This document shows positions 37,298 through 50,340 of a stretch of 64,000 bases of DNA, in pieces. The position numbers and the translations under genes are program-made. The stretch is taken from positions 1-64,000 of the forward strand of contig WNNJ02000145.1 of NCBI GenBank assembly GCA_012934845.2, in the 5' to 3' direction. The stretch comes from Pomphorhynchus laevis. Lineage: Eukaryota > Acanthocephala > Palaeacanthocephala > Echinorhynchida > Pomphorhynchidae. The notes below the pieces were generated by a model. The model did no database searches and was not told the origin of the DNA. It saw only the letters and a program-made list of their open reading frames with translations. Numbering within the stretch: position 1 is the stretch's first letter; each line of letters opens with the position of its first letter.

Positions 37298-39345
37298 AAA
37301 ACCTAATTCTCATGGCTTTGGGTGTAGTGAACACTTATCCTACGCTACCTGTTTCGACAGCTCTTCTGGAATCGAAAAAGAGGGGGAGGGCTTCCGCCCA
37401 TACTGTCCCCCCGCTCAAGATCGGTAAACGACATTTTACTGCATCACTCGAGGTGGCTGATAAAACCCCTCTACACGAGCAGTCACGCCAGCAATTGTCC
37501 ACCTCTCATGACCTAATTCGTTGGAGAATTGAGGAATATATTTTGCTTCGAAGGAGGTTTCACTTCTATCCGATCAGTGGCTTTCTTTCAAGCGGATATC
37601 CAACTCTTTCCCAAAATAGGAAATGAGAGTCTGACCGAATTTAATACCCACCTCTTTTCGCAAGCTACCGCGATTTTATCGACTACCTATAAAGGTAATA
37701 TATACAATCCCACTCCGACGAAACTCTAGGTTCTAGCGAAATTGCTTAACCTCCCTAATCTCTCTGTTTCCGCCAGACAGGCTCTATCGAATGAATACTG
37801 GAGCACTAGATATAGGTTCCAGCTGAATAAGGATAGGACGAGTATTGCTCGCCTTAATCCTTCTCAGTCGTCCTTTTGGAAGATTTTCATGAAGGAGGAG
37901 TTTGTTTGGTGGAAGGATAGAGCATTGGGTTGGATAGGTAAGATAGGCCTTGATAAAGTTTTGGAGGAGTCACTAGCCCATCAAAATTTATGGAGCCACT
38001 CAATCACCTCAACCAATCCCCCCTTGGTGTAACTTCAGGAGTAGAGATCTATCTGTTACGGATATCCTTAACTCCTACGGTCCACTTCCGGGCACCTCCA
38101 AATCCGTCGCTAACTTTCTTCTCGGGTCTGTCAGCTTTTGACAGCTGATCAGAGAAGAGAGGTGGCCGTCACAATGCTTTTAGCCTCCCCATCCGATGTA
38201 GCATCATCAATATTCGTAAGCGTGTTTTTATTCCTAAGAAAAAATCCGGCTCATGCCCTAAACATCTGCGACCCATCTCGATACAAAATGCCCTCGTGTC
38301 GATTTACGAGAAAGCGCTTGCGCGTAAAATCAGCGACCATTTAAGTAGGCGTAATTTGATCCATCCAAGTTTTCGTGGGTTCGTCAAAAGTCGCTCAGTC
38401 CATTCAGCAGTTGGTGAGGTGGAACAGTTTGGTCGGGAAAACAGCCATTGCCTGGTAGTGGCCGTTTTCCTGGACTCCTCTGCTGCATTTGAGCGCATCT
38501 CCATTCTCTTCGTGATCTCTTCTCTCAGGTCCCTCGGATTGCCTGCAAGAATTGTGAACAGGGTTGAGATACTGCTGTACACCAAGCGTTTTTATTATGA
38601 AGACGACCCTGATGCGCGTCAGTTCTAACTTATTACGGGTGTGCCTCAAGGCTCCCCTCTTTCTCCTATCTTATATCTTGCTGCTTCCATCATTCTATTC
38701 AAAATATTTAAATGTGAACAACGTCTAGTGGTGTACGCTGATGACACCACAGGCCTGTTTACTGGACACAGGTGCAAGGACGTAGTCTCTAACATCAGCC
38801 AGTTCTTTTTACGATTAAAAGACCAGATTCCACCTTCCAATCTTATTTTAAACTCCGCCAAATCGCAAGTGGTTGTCTTTCATGGCACCCCTGCAACAAA
38901 GCAAAAGCTCAAGAGATTAGAACTCTCTGTCCTCTCCTCCATATTTACCCATGAATAACTCCCTGTCTTCACGAGTCGAGTAAAATACCTTGGGTTCACC
39001 GTTACGGTGAACTGTTCGTCGAAAGCCGACCTGGATAGACTAAAACGTATCTTGAAGAGAGCTAGGTGGGCCCTGAAACGGGCCCAGCATCTGTCGTTAA
39101 ATTGAAAAACCCAGGTACGCCTTTGGGGTACCTGGGCTATCTCGCGATTAGTCTTCTTTTCAAGAGGACGTCCCCCAGAGCAAAGGCTCAGGTTTCTTAA
39201 GCTCCTCGTCTCTCGTTTACCCGGCATCGTTTGCGCCGATTGGATTTATCGAAAGGCGGAGGTTGAAAGACCCTGTGTGGTTCAGTCGAAAGGCGGCGTG
39301 TTGGATCGGTCTGGTGCTCAGATCGCCCTGGACCTGATGCCATAG
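37298..39345 (+). pseudogene. LINE RT domain, copy 2
   Basis: Linker and RT of a LINE-A/B family ORF2. Up to about 37856 it differs from copy 1 in many places; after that it is almost identical to 3456-4944. Motif A (FLDSSAAFERI), motif B (GVPQGSPLSPILY) and motif C (VYADDTTGL) are visible in separate open pieces. It is inactive, with several stops and frame changes. Confidence 0.8.
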
Positions 39346-39652
39346 AAGATAAAGTAGAAGAAAAAGAATAGTTGAAGACCGAAGCTGTGCAGCCGTTTTT
39401 CTGACTATGTTGTGACTTGTCTGTTTTTTTCTTGCATGCTACTTATAGGTTATTGATGTATTTAATAAAATCGTTATTATTAACCTGACGATTATAACAG
39501 TTAGTTACCGAAAATTTGCCGTTAGACCTTGATTAAATAAAGAATTGTTATGTGAAATCATTATAATAAAAATAACGATCAAATTTTTTACTGATTTTTA
39601 TAAACGTAGTTTATTTTTAAGTAAATATATTTTTATCACTCAAAAAATCGTT
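39346..39652. other. LINE 3' UTR and gene 3' flank, copy 2
   Basis: The counterpart of 4961-5251. No gene is seen. Confidence 0.5.
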
Positions 39653-41904
39653 TTACATAACAGAAATGTTTTTATTGATTAGTTGATCCAGTACTTTACA
39701 ATTGACCATATCTGGTTCTGTATCCACAATTTTGTTTATGTCACTGCTCTCAAATACCTTTATAATATAGTATAACATTTCAATAGTATTTTCAATATTA
39801 GCCGAGTCATAATTGCTCATTAATAAGATCATATCTTTGTAATCGTATGCAGCGTGTTTAAAGATAAACATGTATACTAATTTTAACGAATAGTAATGAT
39901 GAACACCTAATATTGTTTCGTATTCATTGTAATACATGTCTCCACTTGAAATCGTATTTGTATCATTTCGTGTGACTTCGCTAAAGGAGCTTATTATATC
40001 TTTGCAAATTGATATGCTTTCATTATTCAGACAATACTTTAATAGTATTTTATGAGTTATTCGGACGCCAAGTTTATTATATCTGTGTAACCAAAGATAG
40101 GATGCGCTTATTACACGATCTTGTTTATTTGCCTGGCAACGCTCATAATATAGCAGATTTTCTATAGTACTGTAATTTGCTGGATTTTCTTTCGCTGCTC
40201 GAAGTAAAACATTTATTTTCGTGCATATATCGTCAGATAACATGTCGCCGTAAGATCCTGCTTGTTCTTTAATGTTCCTAATTAAAAAATGTAAATATCA
40301 AAATGTATTTTTAAAAGTCAAATTAAATAAAATTTTGGGTTATATTTGCATACAAATACAAAATATAGTTATATTCGTATTTCACTAGATATATCAAATA
40401 ATAATAATTTTAGTGTTTAACGTTATTTAGCTGTTGAAATGATGAAACTATTGTCGATAAAATTATTCAATATAATTCAGTAATCTCTAATGTTTAATTA
40501 TTCTGTGATAATTCGTGGATAATTTGTGGTATATAAATTGTAATGTAAAAATGACGACATGTAGTATAAAAACTAGCTTTTAATAGACGAGCTACATCTT
40601 GATTTTTGTTTGATTGCGCATCATTTGAATAAGTTCACTCATTCTTTTATATTAAATTATTGATTATAATTCTAAAGTGTATTTAAAATTATATTAAATT
40701 ATGATATTTTTAAAATATTAATCGTAATTAGTAATTCTGACTAATCTTTTGTTCTATAAACGATTTTATTTAAAAAGAACAAATCACCACATTAGAAAGG
40801 TACGTGATAAGCTCGTATGGATGAGGAAAATGCATTGCAGATGGAATGAATCTAACGTTTAATACTCATGACTTAATCGATATCATGGATAGAACCAACT
40901 GACAAAAGTTACTCATACTGCAAGATTTAATAATTGTACTTTAAACACCAATGTCTATATTTTTAACATAAATGTCTATAATGATTAGTCATAATGTCTA
41001 TATTTTTGTCTGCATTTTTAACATAAAGTCTTTAAACTATATAGTTTTTAAACTATTAAGTCTATAAATAGACTCAGCTGATATGATTAATTACTTTTAG
41101 TAATTAATTATAAAATCCTAAGAGTATTAAAAAGTAAGTTCTAAAATGCTAGATATATTTAATACTCTACTTTATATAAATACTAATAAATATTGTTTAA
41201 AATAATATTGATTTAAAGCTACTTAGATTGTACTTTAAACACTAATGTCTAAGTAATTGACTATATTTTAAGTTAACTATGTAGTATTTTTGTTACATTG
41301 AAGTCAAACCCTTACTTACTATCTAGATAAATGCGAACTGCGGTCGTCAACTTTCTTATTTATTAAAGCAAAAACCTGAAATTAATTAACTGAATTCATA
41401 TATTCTGAATAGCTGAAAATTAGCATTATATAGTCATTTATCATAGCTTCTCTGTGAATTATAGAAATATTTTACGTTAAAGCGGAATCGCTCTTTAAAT
41501 TATTGCATACATAATAAAAGTAATATTTGATTTTATATCAAATCAAATTGGAAGCAGCACATTAATTTCAAATTAATTTCAAATATAATGTTAATCATTT
41601 TATATACAATTAAAGTGCAGTGAAATTGCGCTTACTTTAGTAGTTGCTGACTAACATCCATAACGTCCTTAGTATTGTGGTGTGGAACACATCTGAACGC
41701 CTTGATAGTTGACTTCCAAAAATCAATCAGGCAGAATTTTGTGGAATCATTGCATGATATTATATCATCAAACTTTGTAATATTTCCAATACACTCGACA
41801 CTGACATTTAAAGATGCAGCTAGATTTGTAGAGTTACGTGTTAGCCCAATAATTTTAAAATAAAAAGCAGTGCAGTAGGCTAACAGATTGAGTATTTGTA
41901 GCAT
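39653..41904 (-). CDS. Predicted secreted cysteine-containing glycoprotein, copy 2
   Basis: Exon 1 is 41904-41636, exon 2 is 40277-39653, and the intron is 1358 nt with the same donor and acceptor as copy 1. The protein is the same length (about 297 aa) and differs from copy 1 visibly only at SSFSEV against SSLREV in exon 2. The signal peptide, the four exon-1 NXS/T sites and all the cysteines are kept. An undamaged reading in three copies suggests either recent duplication or constraint. Confidence 0.6.
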
Positions 41905-43688
41905 AACTATCTAAATTTGAACAATACAGTCATCATACGAAAATCGTGCTCTTCACTCAAATAGTGAATTTGAATATATTAATAATGATCGTTCACGGCG
42001 TATAAACATCGAGAAGCAACAAAAAAATGTTAATCACGAATTTTCAACTATTTCAATAGTCCTTTTCAAGTGATACAATTAGTAACAAAGAAAAGAAAAA
42101 CTAAAAACTAATGTATATATGCAACGAAAACGGAAGAAACACACAGTGAATCTATCGGTTTTGCAATGTGCTTGTGGGGATAGCTAATTTCCAGTTATCT
42201 TTATTACCATCCATCGAGTTAGCACAGTTCTGGATGTGAATACTTTCTTTTATCAGACGTAATAATGAATATAAATAATTTAATAATGAATATCGAATAA
42301 TGAGAATTGTTTAAAATTGATTTAAAGCTACTTATCATAAGTAGCTTATGGGATATTGCTATGTTTTCAGGTTTTGGCCACTATCTATTCATCCCGTAAA
42401 TACAATTATAAGTGGATTCGTAAGCCATAGTTTGGTAGCCTTATTCAAAACCATGAAATTAAAAAAGATAAACTTATTAGTCCGTAAATGTTCTAAATGG
42501 TAGCCATCTAATTGTATGCTTTATCGCTTTGATCCCTCGGTTGTTAACTAGATTCATGTGTATTCATATTAGGAAAATCCGATGCGGTTCAAGTTGATGA
42601 AACCTTGTCGAATTGGATTTCGATATGTAATAGTATACAATAAGAGTCGATCTTGGAATTGATTTTTTAAATTTAAATGTAAATGACCTGTCATCCTTAA
42701 TACAGTCTTGAGAGTTGCTGTATACCGATTATCATATATTATATGTATATATAATCATAAATTAAGAATAAAGTATTTACTGTATGCTAATAATTCAGAT
42801 TTAAACTATAAATAAATTTAAAAATTAAGATATTGTAATCTTAAAATAAGTTTTATTAACAAGAATTTTTATGAATTTATTAATAATCTATCGTGCTTTA
42901 GAAAAAGTATTGGATGTTATTATTTATAATCTATGAAAATCGTTATATTGTCAGGTTTTGTCATTGCATTAAAATACATATCACATTCGCACAAATATTT
43001 GTAGCTGAAGAAATCTACATTTGTATAAAGGAAGTTTATCTGTTAGAAACTAAGCACGTAATTGAATTATTATGCTGACATAATGTCAATGAATGATATT
43101 TATATAAATTAACATTAATTGACACTAAAATAATATTAAGAATAAATGTTATATAATAATTAATATTTTTATATATGTAATAATTGAGACTATAGCTTTT
43201 ACTAAAGTATTCTTATAAGGTTTTCATTGTTTATTATTTATTAGTTAAATCATAAAAATTGATTTTTATTTTAAATTTTAATTTTAAATTTAAAGTTTAT
43301 AGTTATAAACTATATTAAATCTTTTATAACAATTATTTGGAAAATCGTTATATTGTCAGGTTTTGTCATTGCATTTTGTCATCTTTTATAACAATTATTT
43401 AATTATTCATTTGTAATTATTTTTACTTTATATATAATGCGTAGACTCAGTTAGCTGATCTGATTATAATTATGATTAAAGCAAGTCCTAAATGCCTTCA
43501 CATTAATTCGATGAACGAAACTTTATTTTATTTCATTCTAATGTAATATTCACTTCCAAGATATTGGAAGAAACAAGATATTTCGCAACGTTCAAAATTG
43601 GTGTATAGCAATAGTGGGCTTATACTATAAACAAATTTACTAGATTTTCTGGTAAAAATGTGTTTGAGCGATATAATACAGATTATAT
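41905..43688. other. AT-rich 5' flank of copy 2, no gene seen
   Basis: The counterpart of 7504-9286 with a one-base shift after about 43340. No coding sequence. Confidence 0.5.
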
Positions 43689-43888
43689 TAATAATTATTG
43701 TAGCTGGATCAAAAACGAGATAAAATTATTTGATATTCGGTTAACTTCTGTTAGCATCTTCAGAAAACATCAGGTAATTTATTGAAGAAAATCATCTTCA
43801 GGAAATTTTCTGAAAATGCTAACATAAGTTAGTGAAATATCAAATATAATTTCCTCTTTTCTTTGATCCAGCTCCAATAATTATTTAT
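43689..43888. repeat. Foldback element F, copy in unit 2
   Basis: Identical in layout to 9287-9486, with GCTGGATCAA and TTGATCCAGC near its ends. Confidence 0.65.
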
Positions 43889-44338
43889 CAATATGAGATC
43901 ATTATCAACTATTTAAAAACAGATTATATATTTAAGCCACAATTAAAACTATTTGAAATCACTTTATTTATAATTAAGCATAAACAATTGAGAATTCGAA
44001 AAAGAATACGTTAAATATTGCTATAAATGGTCATTTTGTATTGAACTGCATAAATATTCATTTTTAATTTTTGCATTAATAAAAATAATAATATTATATA
44101 AAAATTATTATTTACAATTAATCTGTTAATGTATAACGTAACAATTTTTGAGATTCAATATATACGAACAAAAACTCATAACAGCTTTAACACACCATTC
44201 AATTTTTGGAAGATAAAAGTTCTGATTAAGTTCACAATAAACCACAGTCAACCACAAGCTTGATTTTACTTTTGAATAATCATACTTGATTGTTGTCATA
44301 ATGGAGTACCGACTACCGGGTGGAAACGGTAGTTTGTT

Positions 44339-44514
44339 GTCACTTCGACAACACATCCACATATCTTGCCCAACTCACCTGGCCAACCATCCACATCCGC
44401 ATCCAACTCCGTATTCTCGTCATTTTTCGTCTCATCGCTGTCGGATCCCAATCATTCATCAACCTTCATTTCTTAGACGACACTCGCCCCATCTCTCGCC
44501 CCACCGGATGAAAT
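44339..44514 (+). mobile_element. L2/CR1-like LINE fragment, copy in unit 2
   Basis: The counterpart of 9937-10112; it encodes the same YLAQLTWPTIHIRIQL remnant. Confidence 0.8.
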
Positions 44515-44590
44515 TTTTGTGCCAACTCTATACATCAATTTAATGACATTTACAAAATATATAATAATATATAATACTTGTGTATAAGTA

Positions 44591-47401
44591 TTTATAGAAT
44601 TGCACCAAATAAACGACATTTTATTCGATAAAAAACCTTTTATATCGAATAATTGTCGTTTTTTGGTTCCATTCTATAAATAAATAAAATTCCATTCTAT
44701 ATACAAATAAAAGAAACAAAATGGATATTTTCAAAAAGTTGTAAAATAAAATAAATGCTTATAATCATAAGCATTCATAAAATTTTATAAATTAATAAAT
44801 GCTTATAAAATAAACAATTATAATTAATAAATTATAATTATAAAGTAATTATAATTGTTAATTATTAATAATTAATAATTATTATAATTATTAATTATAT
44901 TTACAATTATTATATCGTACTTCACCGTAACGTATATAGTCGTTATGACTGCACTTTGTTAAGCATTTATCATTTTCAAGTAGCATAATTCATTCAAATT
45001 TGTGACGTAGCGAAAAATGTTTGTTCCAAATTAGAGCAGAATTTTCAATGATTTCGCGGTTAAACTTTGAGAGACTGCAGCTTTCAATAAAGTTGAAGTA
45101 GTATTTATAAAATATTAATATTATTAATATTTAAAATATAAAAAATGGGTTTAGTATATAAAGTAAGTGATTTATTTGTTAGAAATATATCCATCTTGAT
45201 CTGTATTTAAATTTTTAAATTTTCAGGAATTATCAGGTATAGTATAGAACGACAACAAAAATTATTTTGATATTTCGCAAGTAACTACTAGCATCTTCAG
45301 AAAAATCATTTTTTGAATATGCTAGTAGTTACTAGCGAAATATCAAAATGATTTTAGTTATTGTTCTATACCTGATAGTTCCTGGAAATTAAAAAATTAT
45401 AATTTATTATCTTAATTTAGTAATTACCCAACCGAGATTATGTTCAATTGATTACAATCATATACAGCTTTAATATACATGCAAAGTTAAGCAAAAATAT
45501 TTTTTACCCACAAATTTTATGTTACGATGTGATGTTTTCAAAATTAATATTTTAAATTAATTTGAAAAAGTTCTCGAATATGAATGGGACAAACTGCTTT
45601 ATCATTAACTAGCTCCTATAGTAAAATCAATTTCTGAAGAGTTATGCGCATTTATTTAGTAGATTGAATTTGGTGATCTACTTATCGGAATTAGTAGAGG
45701 GTAGGTTAGTATTGGCTCTAACATAATCTTAACGAATTGCAGCTCGTGTGGTAAAGTCAATGGGATTACAATTCGGTCAGGTGATTACTTGTTCTTTAGC
45801 TTGTTAACAGTTATTACACTTTCATGTCAGTAAATTTAGAATAGATTCTATATGGTCTGCTATATAGGCATAATACCAGGTAATATTAGCACCTTTCGGC
45901 ATAAAAAAGGTTTGGAAGTTTAAAAGTTGTCCATTATGAGAATAATGGTAACTTACTGACGAATTTGGAAAAAGAAATATTCTTCACGAATCACAGTGTA
46001 AACTCCTCTGCTATTTATAAATCTCATATTTCACAAGAAAATAAAACGTTATGTACAGTTTCGAATCACATTCTCAAAATGTTGTATTTTGCATTTATAT
46101 AGTTTTTAATAAGGATTACATTATCAAACGTATTTGGCAGGTCAACAAAAATGACGTAGCAAAACGATGAGAAGATATCATTCTAAAAACATCATCTCGA
46201 TGTTCGTATATCACAGTCTAAGCTAAATGTCAAAATTCATATTGCTCAACAGGAAGATCAACATGGATTGATTGCAGATGGATTCATTCTAGATAATCTA
46301 AACGCTGCTAATTATCTAAATGTATTAGCAATTCACTGAATGAGGTAATCGATCATAAGGAGAATTGAAATAGACTAAAAGGAATTATTGATAGATAACA
46401 GCTAATAATTAGCTTAGTAATATAATGTTTGCTTTATTTAGTTTTCGCAATTCCGATAATTCTGTTTACTTTGTCATATAATAATGTCAACTATCGAATT
46501 CAGGTTAACGTTCATGAAATCTCGAACCTAAAAGGATTAAAATATTAAGATTTATTTAAATGAATAAAACTACATGTACAAGACTATGCCCGTATTATGA
46601 AGAGACGTAATATCATAGACCACAATAAATAAAATTCCAAAATTTACTCCGTTGCTAACTTATCGGTTGATAACGAAATCACGCTATAATCAAATGAATC
46701 CTTTTATTTGTGATTAAGTGGCAATCAAAGCGAAGTGGTTTAATGGGTACAGATGTGTCTATATATGAATTAATAATTTATCTTATTTCGCAAATAGGCG
46801 AAATAAGATAAATCCACCAGTGTTATAATAATGACTTAAATACAAGTGTTTGGACATGTTTCATAACTTAGTTTGGACGTATCTATTGGATTTAATTTTA
46901 CCGAGAGAATCTTTAATTTGTGATTAAGTGTATAAGTTACCGCAGTATCAGTTTATCGCTTTCCTTTTATATCAAATCTACGATCAGTAATTCCTACTTA
47001 GACTGTGACGTGATTCTTCGTCATATTGTGCTTAGCATACACGACTTGTATACCTCGATTAAGCAATCACAACACCTATTAAATTGATTAACAACGTTCG
47101 AATTTTTGTTGCTAATTTTTGAGCTCTATTCAACTGTGCTCCGAAAGCTAACGAGCTTCAGTTTCATAATTGTATATATTGCTAAAAACCGGAGTTCGAT
47201 TACAAGTAGAGCAGGCTTCCTTATCACTCCTAGACTAGCTTATGGTAGCCGGCGGTACTTATCAGTAGGGTGAACTACCATCAGTAGTGTCGGCTGCCTC
47301 GTGATATTTTAAAAATATAATATAATAAATATAATGGTTATTATAATATATTATCATAAATATAATATAATTATATATAAATATATATAAAATATATATA
47401 C
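44591..47401. other. Unit 2 non-coding: hairpins and spacer
   Basis: The counterpart of 10189-12999. It holds the hairpin at 44591-44680, the foldback element at 45208-45398 and the perfect 16-bp hairpin at 46776-46813. No gene is seen. Confidence 0.55.
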
Positions 47402-47845
47402 TAAATGGTGTTGCTTGTTAGGCTGGACTTTGATTCACGACTTTCAGTCAACATGTCACTTCGAAACGATCACTTCAGCATCGAAATGATGAGTACCCGG
47501 CAACACTCATCAGTAGAATGAAGTACTCACTGGTCGTTTCGGTTACCTGTGTGACATTGTGAATAAAGGCGTTTCCGACACTTTGCTTAATTGTCTAAGG
47601 CTTATGCTCTTTACCAGATCGAATTGATGGCGGACCATCCTTAAACACTAGCCAGAGGTTGTTGCTGAATTTTCGCTGCACTCGTTGGATCCTTAATGGA
47701 TACGGCAGGTATAATAGTAGTGCACGGATGTGCTGAGTAGACAACGGTCCAGGATTTCTTACGAAATACGACATTTATACTAAATGGTGTTGCTTGATAG
47801 ACTGGACTTCGATTCACAACTTTCAGTCACCATGTCACTTCTAGA
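47402..47845. repeat. Start of foldback satellite, end of unit 2
   Basis: Matches 13000-13443 and then stops: from 47846 the sequence no longer follows unit 1. This is the right border of the 10-kb duplication. Confidence 0.85.
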
Positions 47846-47868
47846 CATGGTGACTGAAAGTTGTGAAT
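47812..47868. repeat. Perfect 25-bp palindrome at duplication border
   Basis: 47812-47836 (ATTCACAACTTTCAG... to CATGTC) is exactly complementary to 47844-47868 with a 7-nt spacer. Unit 1 has only the left arm, so the right arm was made at or after the break. Confidence 0.9.
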
Positions 47869-48162
47869 GGGGGGTGAATGACCCTGGGTGGTTCAGTCGG
47901 AAAGCGGCGTGTTGCATTGGTTGGGGGGCTCAGATCCCAATGGATATGGGGCCGTGAAAGTTTGGAAGACGGAAAGTGATTGATTGCTCTGCAGACTACA
48001 TTTGACTGTTTGTTGTCTTTGATTTATGACATTTTTTATGTTACTTTATGTTATGTACTTTGTTTTTTCTATTAGGAAAATCTTAAGAATCTTAACACTG
48101 AAATTATAAGAATTTCAGTGTTTCTTATTTTTATAAAAAGAAAAGAAGGATTAAAATTACAG
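47869..48162 (+). mobile_element. LINE-A/B family 3'-end fragment 1
   Basis: GACCCTGGGTGGTTCAGTCG, then a GGCGTGTTG..TTGG..GGCTCAGATC segment, matches the last codons of the LINE RT at 4870-4940 and 62650-62700. It is followed by a 3' UTR with a perfect 12-bp hairpin at 48094-48122 and an A-rich end. It is a strongly 5'-truncated insertion. Confidence 0.75.
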
Positions 48163-48256
48163 ATAAAATTCTTAAATTTAAAATCAAACAAACTTTTATT
48201 ATAATAACAATTGATAAGCAAAAAGAATTCTTTTTATTTAAAAAGTATAAAGTTCA
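48163..48256 (+). repeat. Flanking repeat, left copy
   Basis: About 94 bp (AATTCTTAAATTT...TATAAAGTTC) that recurs at 48719-48808 on the far side of the next LINE fragment with about seven differences. Confidence 0.8.
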
Positions 48257-48718
48257 GGACCTGGATAGACTTAAACGTATTCTGAAGAGAGCTAGGTGGG
48301 CCCTGAAACGGGCTCAGCATCTGTCGTTGAATGGGAAAACTCAAGTACGCCTTTAGGGTAATCTAAAGATTAGTTTTCTTTTCTAGAGGACGTCCCCCAG
48401 AGCAAAGGCTAAGGTTTATTAAGCTTCTCGTTTACCCAGCATAGTCCGCCTCGATTGGACTGGTCAAGGGGTGAAAGACCCCGGGTGGTTCAGTCGGAAG
48501 GCGGCATGTTTGATAGGTGGGGGCTCAGATCCCTCTGAACCTGAGGCCATGAAGATAGAAGACTTCTACAGACTTTTAAAAAAGAGACTCTGACATGTTT
48601 CCTTGTTTTTTAAATGACACTGACATTTACCCCCTTGTATTATTTTATTAAGAACATCCTCATCTTATCTTTAATATATACACAATGTAAGAAATGAAGG
48701 ATTAATTAAAAAGAAGAT
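48257..48718 (+). mobile_element. LINE-A/B family 3'-end fragment 2
   Basis: It starts at the codons for DLDRLKRILKRARWALKR (48261 onward) and runs to the ORF2 end and 3' UTR. The sequence is closer to the 62.6-kb copy in places (CCCGGGTGGTTCAGTC) but has its own stops. 5'-truncated and inactive, flanked by a direct repeat of about 94 bp. Confidence 0.8.
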
Positions 48719-48808
48719 TTAATTCTTAAATTTCAAATCAAACAAACTTTTATTATAATAACAATTGATAAGCGAAAAAGAAAACTTTTTATTTAAGAAG
48801 TATAAAGT
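48719..48808 (+). repeat. Flanking repeat, right copy
   Basis: The second copy of the repeat at 48163-48256, placed immediately after the LINE fragment. Confidence 0.8.
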
Positions 48809-48959
48809 TCAAGTTTAAAAATTAAAGTTTAAAAGTTTAAAAAGTATTAAAATGACTGTATCAGACAGTACGATATTAAAGACAGTACCTATCTTTATAA
48901 CCATAACTCTAGGAATCATCTTATATTTTTATAAACACACTTATGTAGTATCTTAAAGT
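48809..48959. other. AT-rich junction sequence
   Basis: A short AT-rich segment with AAGTTTAAAA repeats; nothing recognised. Confidence 0.4.
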
Positions 48960-49860
48960 TGGTTCTATAGGTGCGCTGTTTCTCATGCACACTTTATGTT
49001 TTTCGGATCTTTACAGGTGTCGACATGTTCTAAACTTAGAGCAAACTTTCGCGCAGAAGTCTACCAGTTTGTCCTACGTAGGTCTTGCTACAAGATGAAC
49101 AAGGTATTTCATAAAGTACAACAATGGTCTTTCTCCTCTGCTTACGTTTAAATTTACTGAGCAATCTAACACATGTACGACTATAAGGGCAAACATTTTG
49201 TCTGTAATGTTGTTCAGAGACCTGCATGCCCTCTTTTAGATGGAGGTTTGCCCTGTCATTGTTCGATAGTTGACATACATTTACTCTCTATATTCTACTT
49301 ATTTCAGACAGTACGATATTATCTTTTTGGTACCTAACAGATTTTTATGTTCATTTAATTATTATAGGAGGAAAATCTCAATCAAGAAACATTCTGGAAA
49401 CAAGTACATCATCTCTGTCACGTAAAGATTTAGTGCTTAAATATTTGGATTACTTTAAGAAATAGGAACGGATGGTCGACAATTTATATGCTTTTGGGGC
49501 AGCTGTTTTCTAATGACAGTCAAAAGAAGGCACGTAAGGTTTCCGATACACTGTCGTGTTAATCCCGACTCAACACGTTGGAGAGCTTCATCAAGGAAAG
49601 AAAACTTACCGTCTTTCTCAGTGTCTATCTTCCACTGTATATGGGGATAATACGCTTCAAGATCTGTCAACAATGCACTATCATTTATTCGTGTACCCTC
49701 GGCTATCATAAAAACATTATCAACATATCGGCATCAAGATTCCAATTTGTCGATACTAAAAGCAGCAGATATTTCCCAGACCCTTATCTATATTTCAGAC
49801 AGGGTTTGTCCAAACGGGCTGCCATTGCACTCCGTGCAGCGGGGCTCTTTACAAAGGTTA
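48960..49860 (-). mobile_element. Penelope-like element fragment with GIY-YIG domain
   Basis: On the minus strand, RYVDNVFMIAEG (about 49720; the motif C region) is followed by LLTDLEAYYPHIQWKID and KDGKFSFLDEALQRV, the thumb of a Penelope-like RT. After a gap comes VLYEIPCSSCSKTYVGQTGR (about 49120), the hallmark start of the GIY-YIG endonuclease that Penelope-like elements carry at the C-terminus. This copy is more GC-rich than the AT-rich Penelope-like family at 20-31 kb and belongs to a different lineage. Inactive, with several breaks. Confidence 0.85.
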
Positions 49861-50340
49861 AAAGACCTTGAGATAAAGAAGAGTGAGGTGGGGTTATGTC
49901 CGTAGTATAGTGGGTGTAGATGTGCTTAGGGACAAATCGAGTAATGCCTCGGGGGAGTTGGATATACCGCGTCTCCTGAATGACTATAACATCCGCATCT
50001 CTGCTAGATAGAAGGATAAAGGCAGAAGCACCTCCCGAATTCCACTAAAGGATATTCAGTGAAAACGCTCTTGATTACTTTGCATTGTGTTAAGTTAGCT
50101 GGAGTGGGATGCCTCCTCCGAGTCCGAACCGGAAATGAGAAGTTACCCTTCCCACACCCAGCCGGAAAAGTTAGAGACACTTGCCCACAGGCGTTATCTT
50201 CATTTCCCGCCGTGACCCCATCTGCCAATCTCCAGTGGTTTACATTCTGATAGCAATTGTAATAGGAGGTAGCCTTAGAAGAAGGCAGAATTGGTTTCTT
50301 GGAAGATGAGTTGAATCTCCTCTTAGAATTCATACTTTAA
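49861..50340 (-). mobile_element. LINE-A/B family ORF1 end and endonuclease start
   Basis: Its reverse complement matches 2270-2700: the end of ORF1, then the start of the endonuclease (WNSGGASAFILLSSRDADVI, IVIQETRYIQLPRGI, YTHYTTDITP). It begins at 50333 with a basic reading (MNSKRRFNSSSKKPILPSSK). The endonuclease reading is better kept here than in LINE-B itself. It breaks off at the Penelope-like fragment. Confidence 0.75.

Larger units (their letters stand above)
36206..39460 (+). mobile_element. LINE-A copy 2: ORF1 joined to RT, internally deleted
   Basis: It starts with the LINE-A leader (TATATAAAG near 36233), then ORF1 (36334-37148) and ORF1 C-terminal sequence (37312-37470). It then passes straight into the endonuclease/RT linker (SHDLIRW, about 37505) and the RT (37742-39345). 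The zinc knuckles and endonuclease domain present in LINE-B are absent, so an internal deletion of about 1.5 kb is likely. The 3' part is shared with copy 1. Confidence 0.75.
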
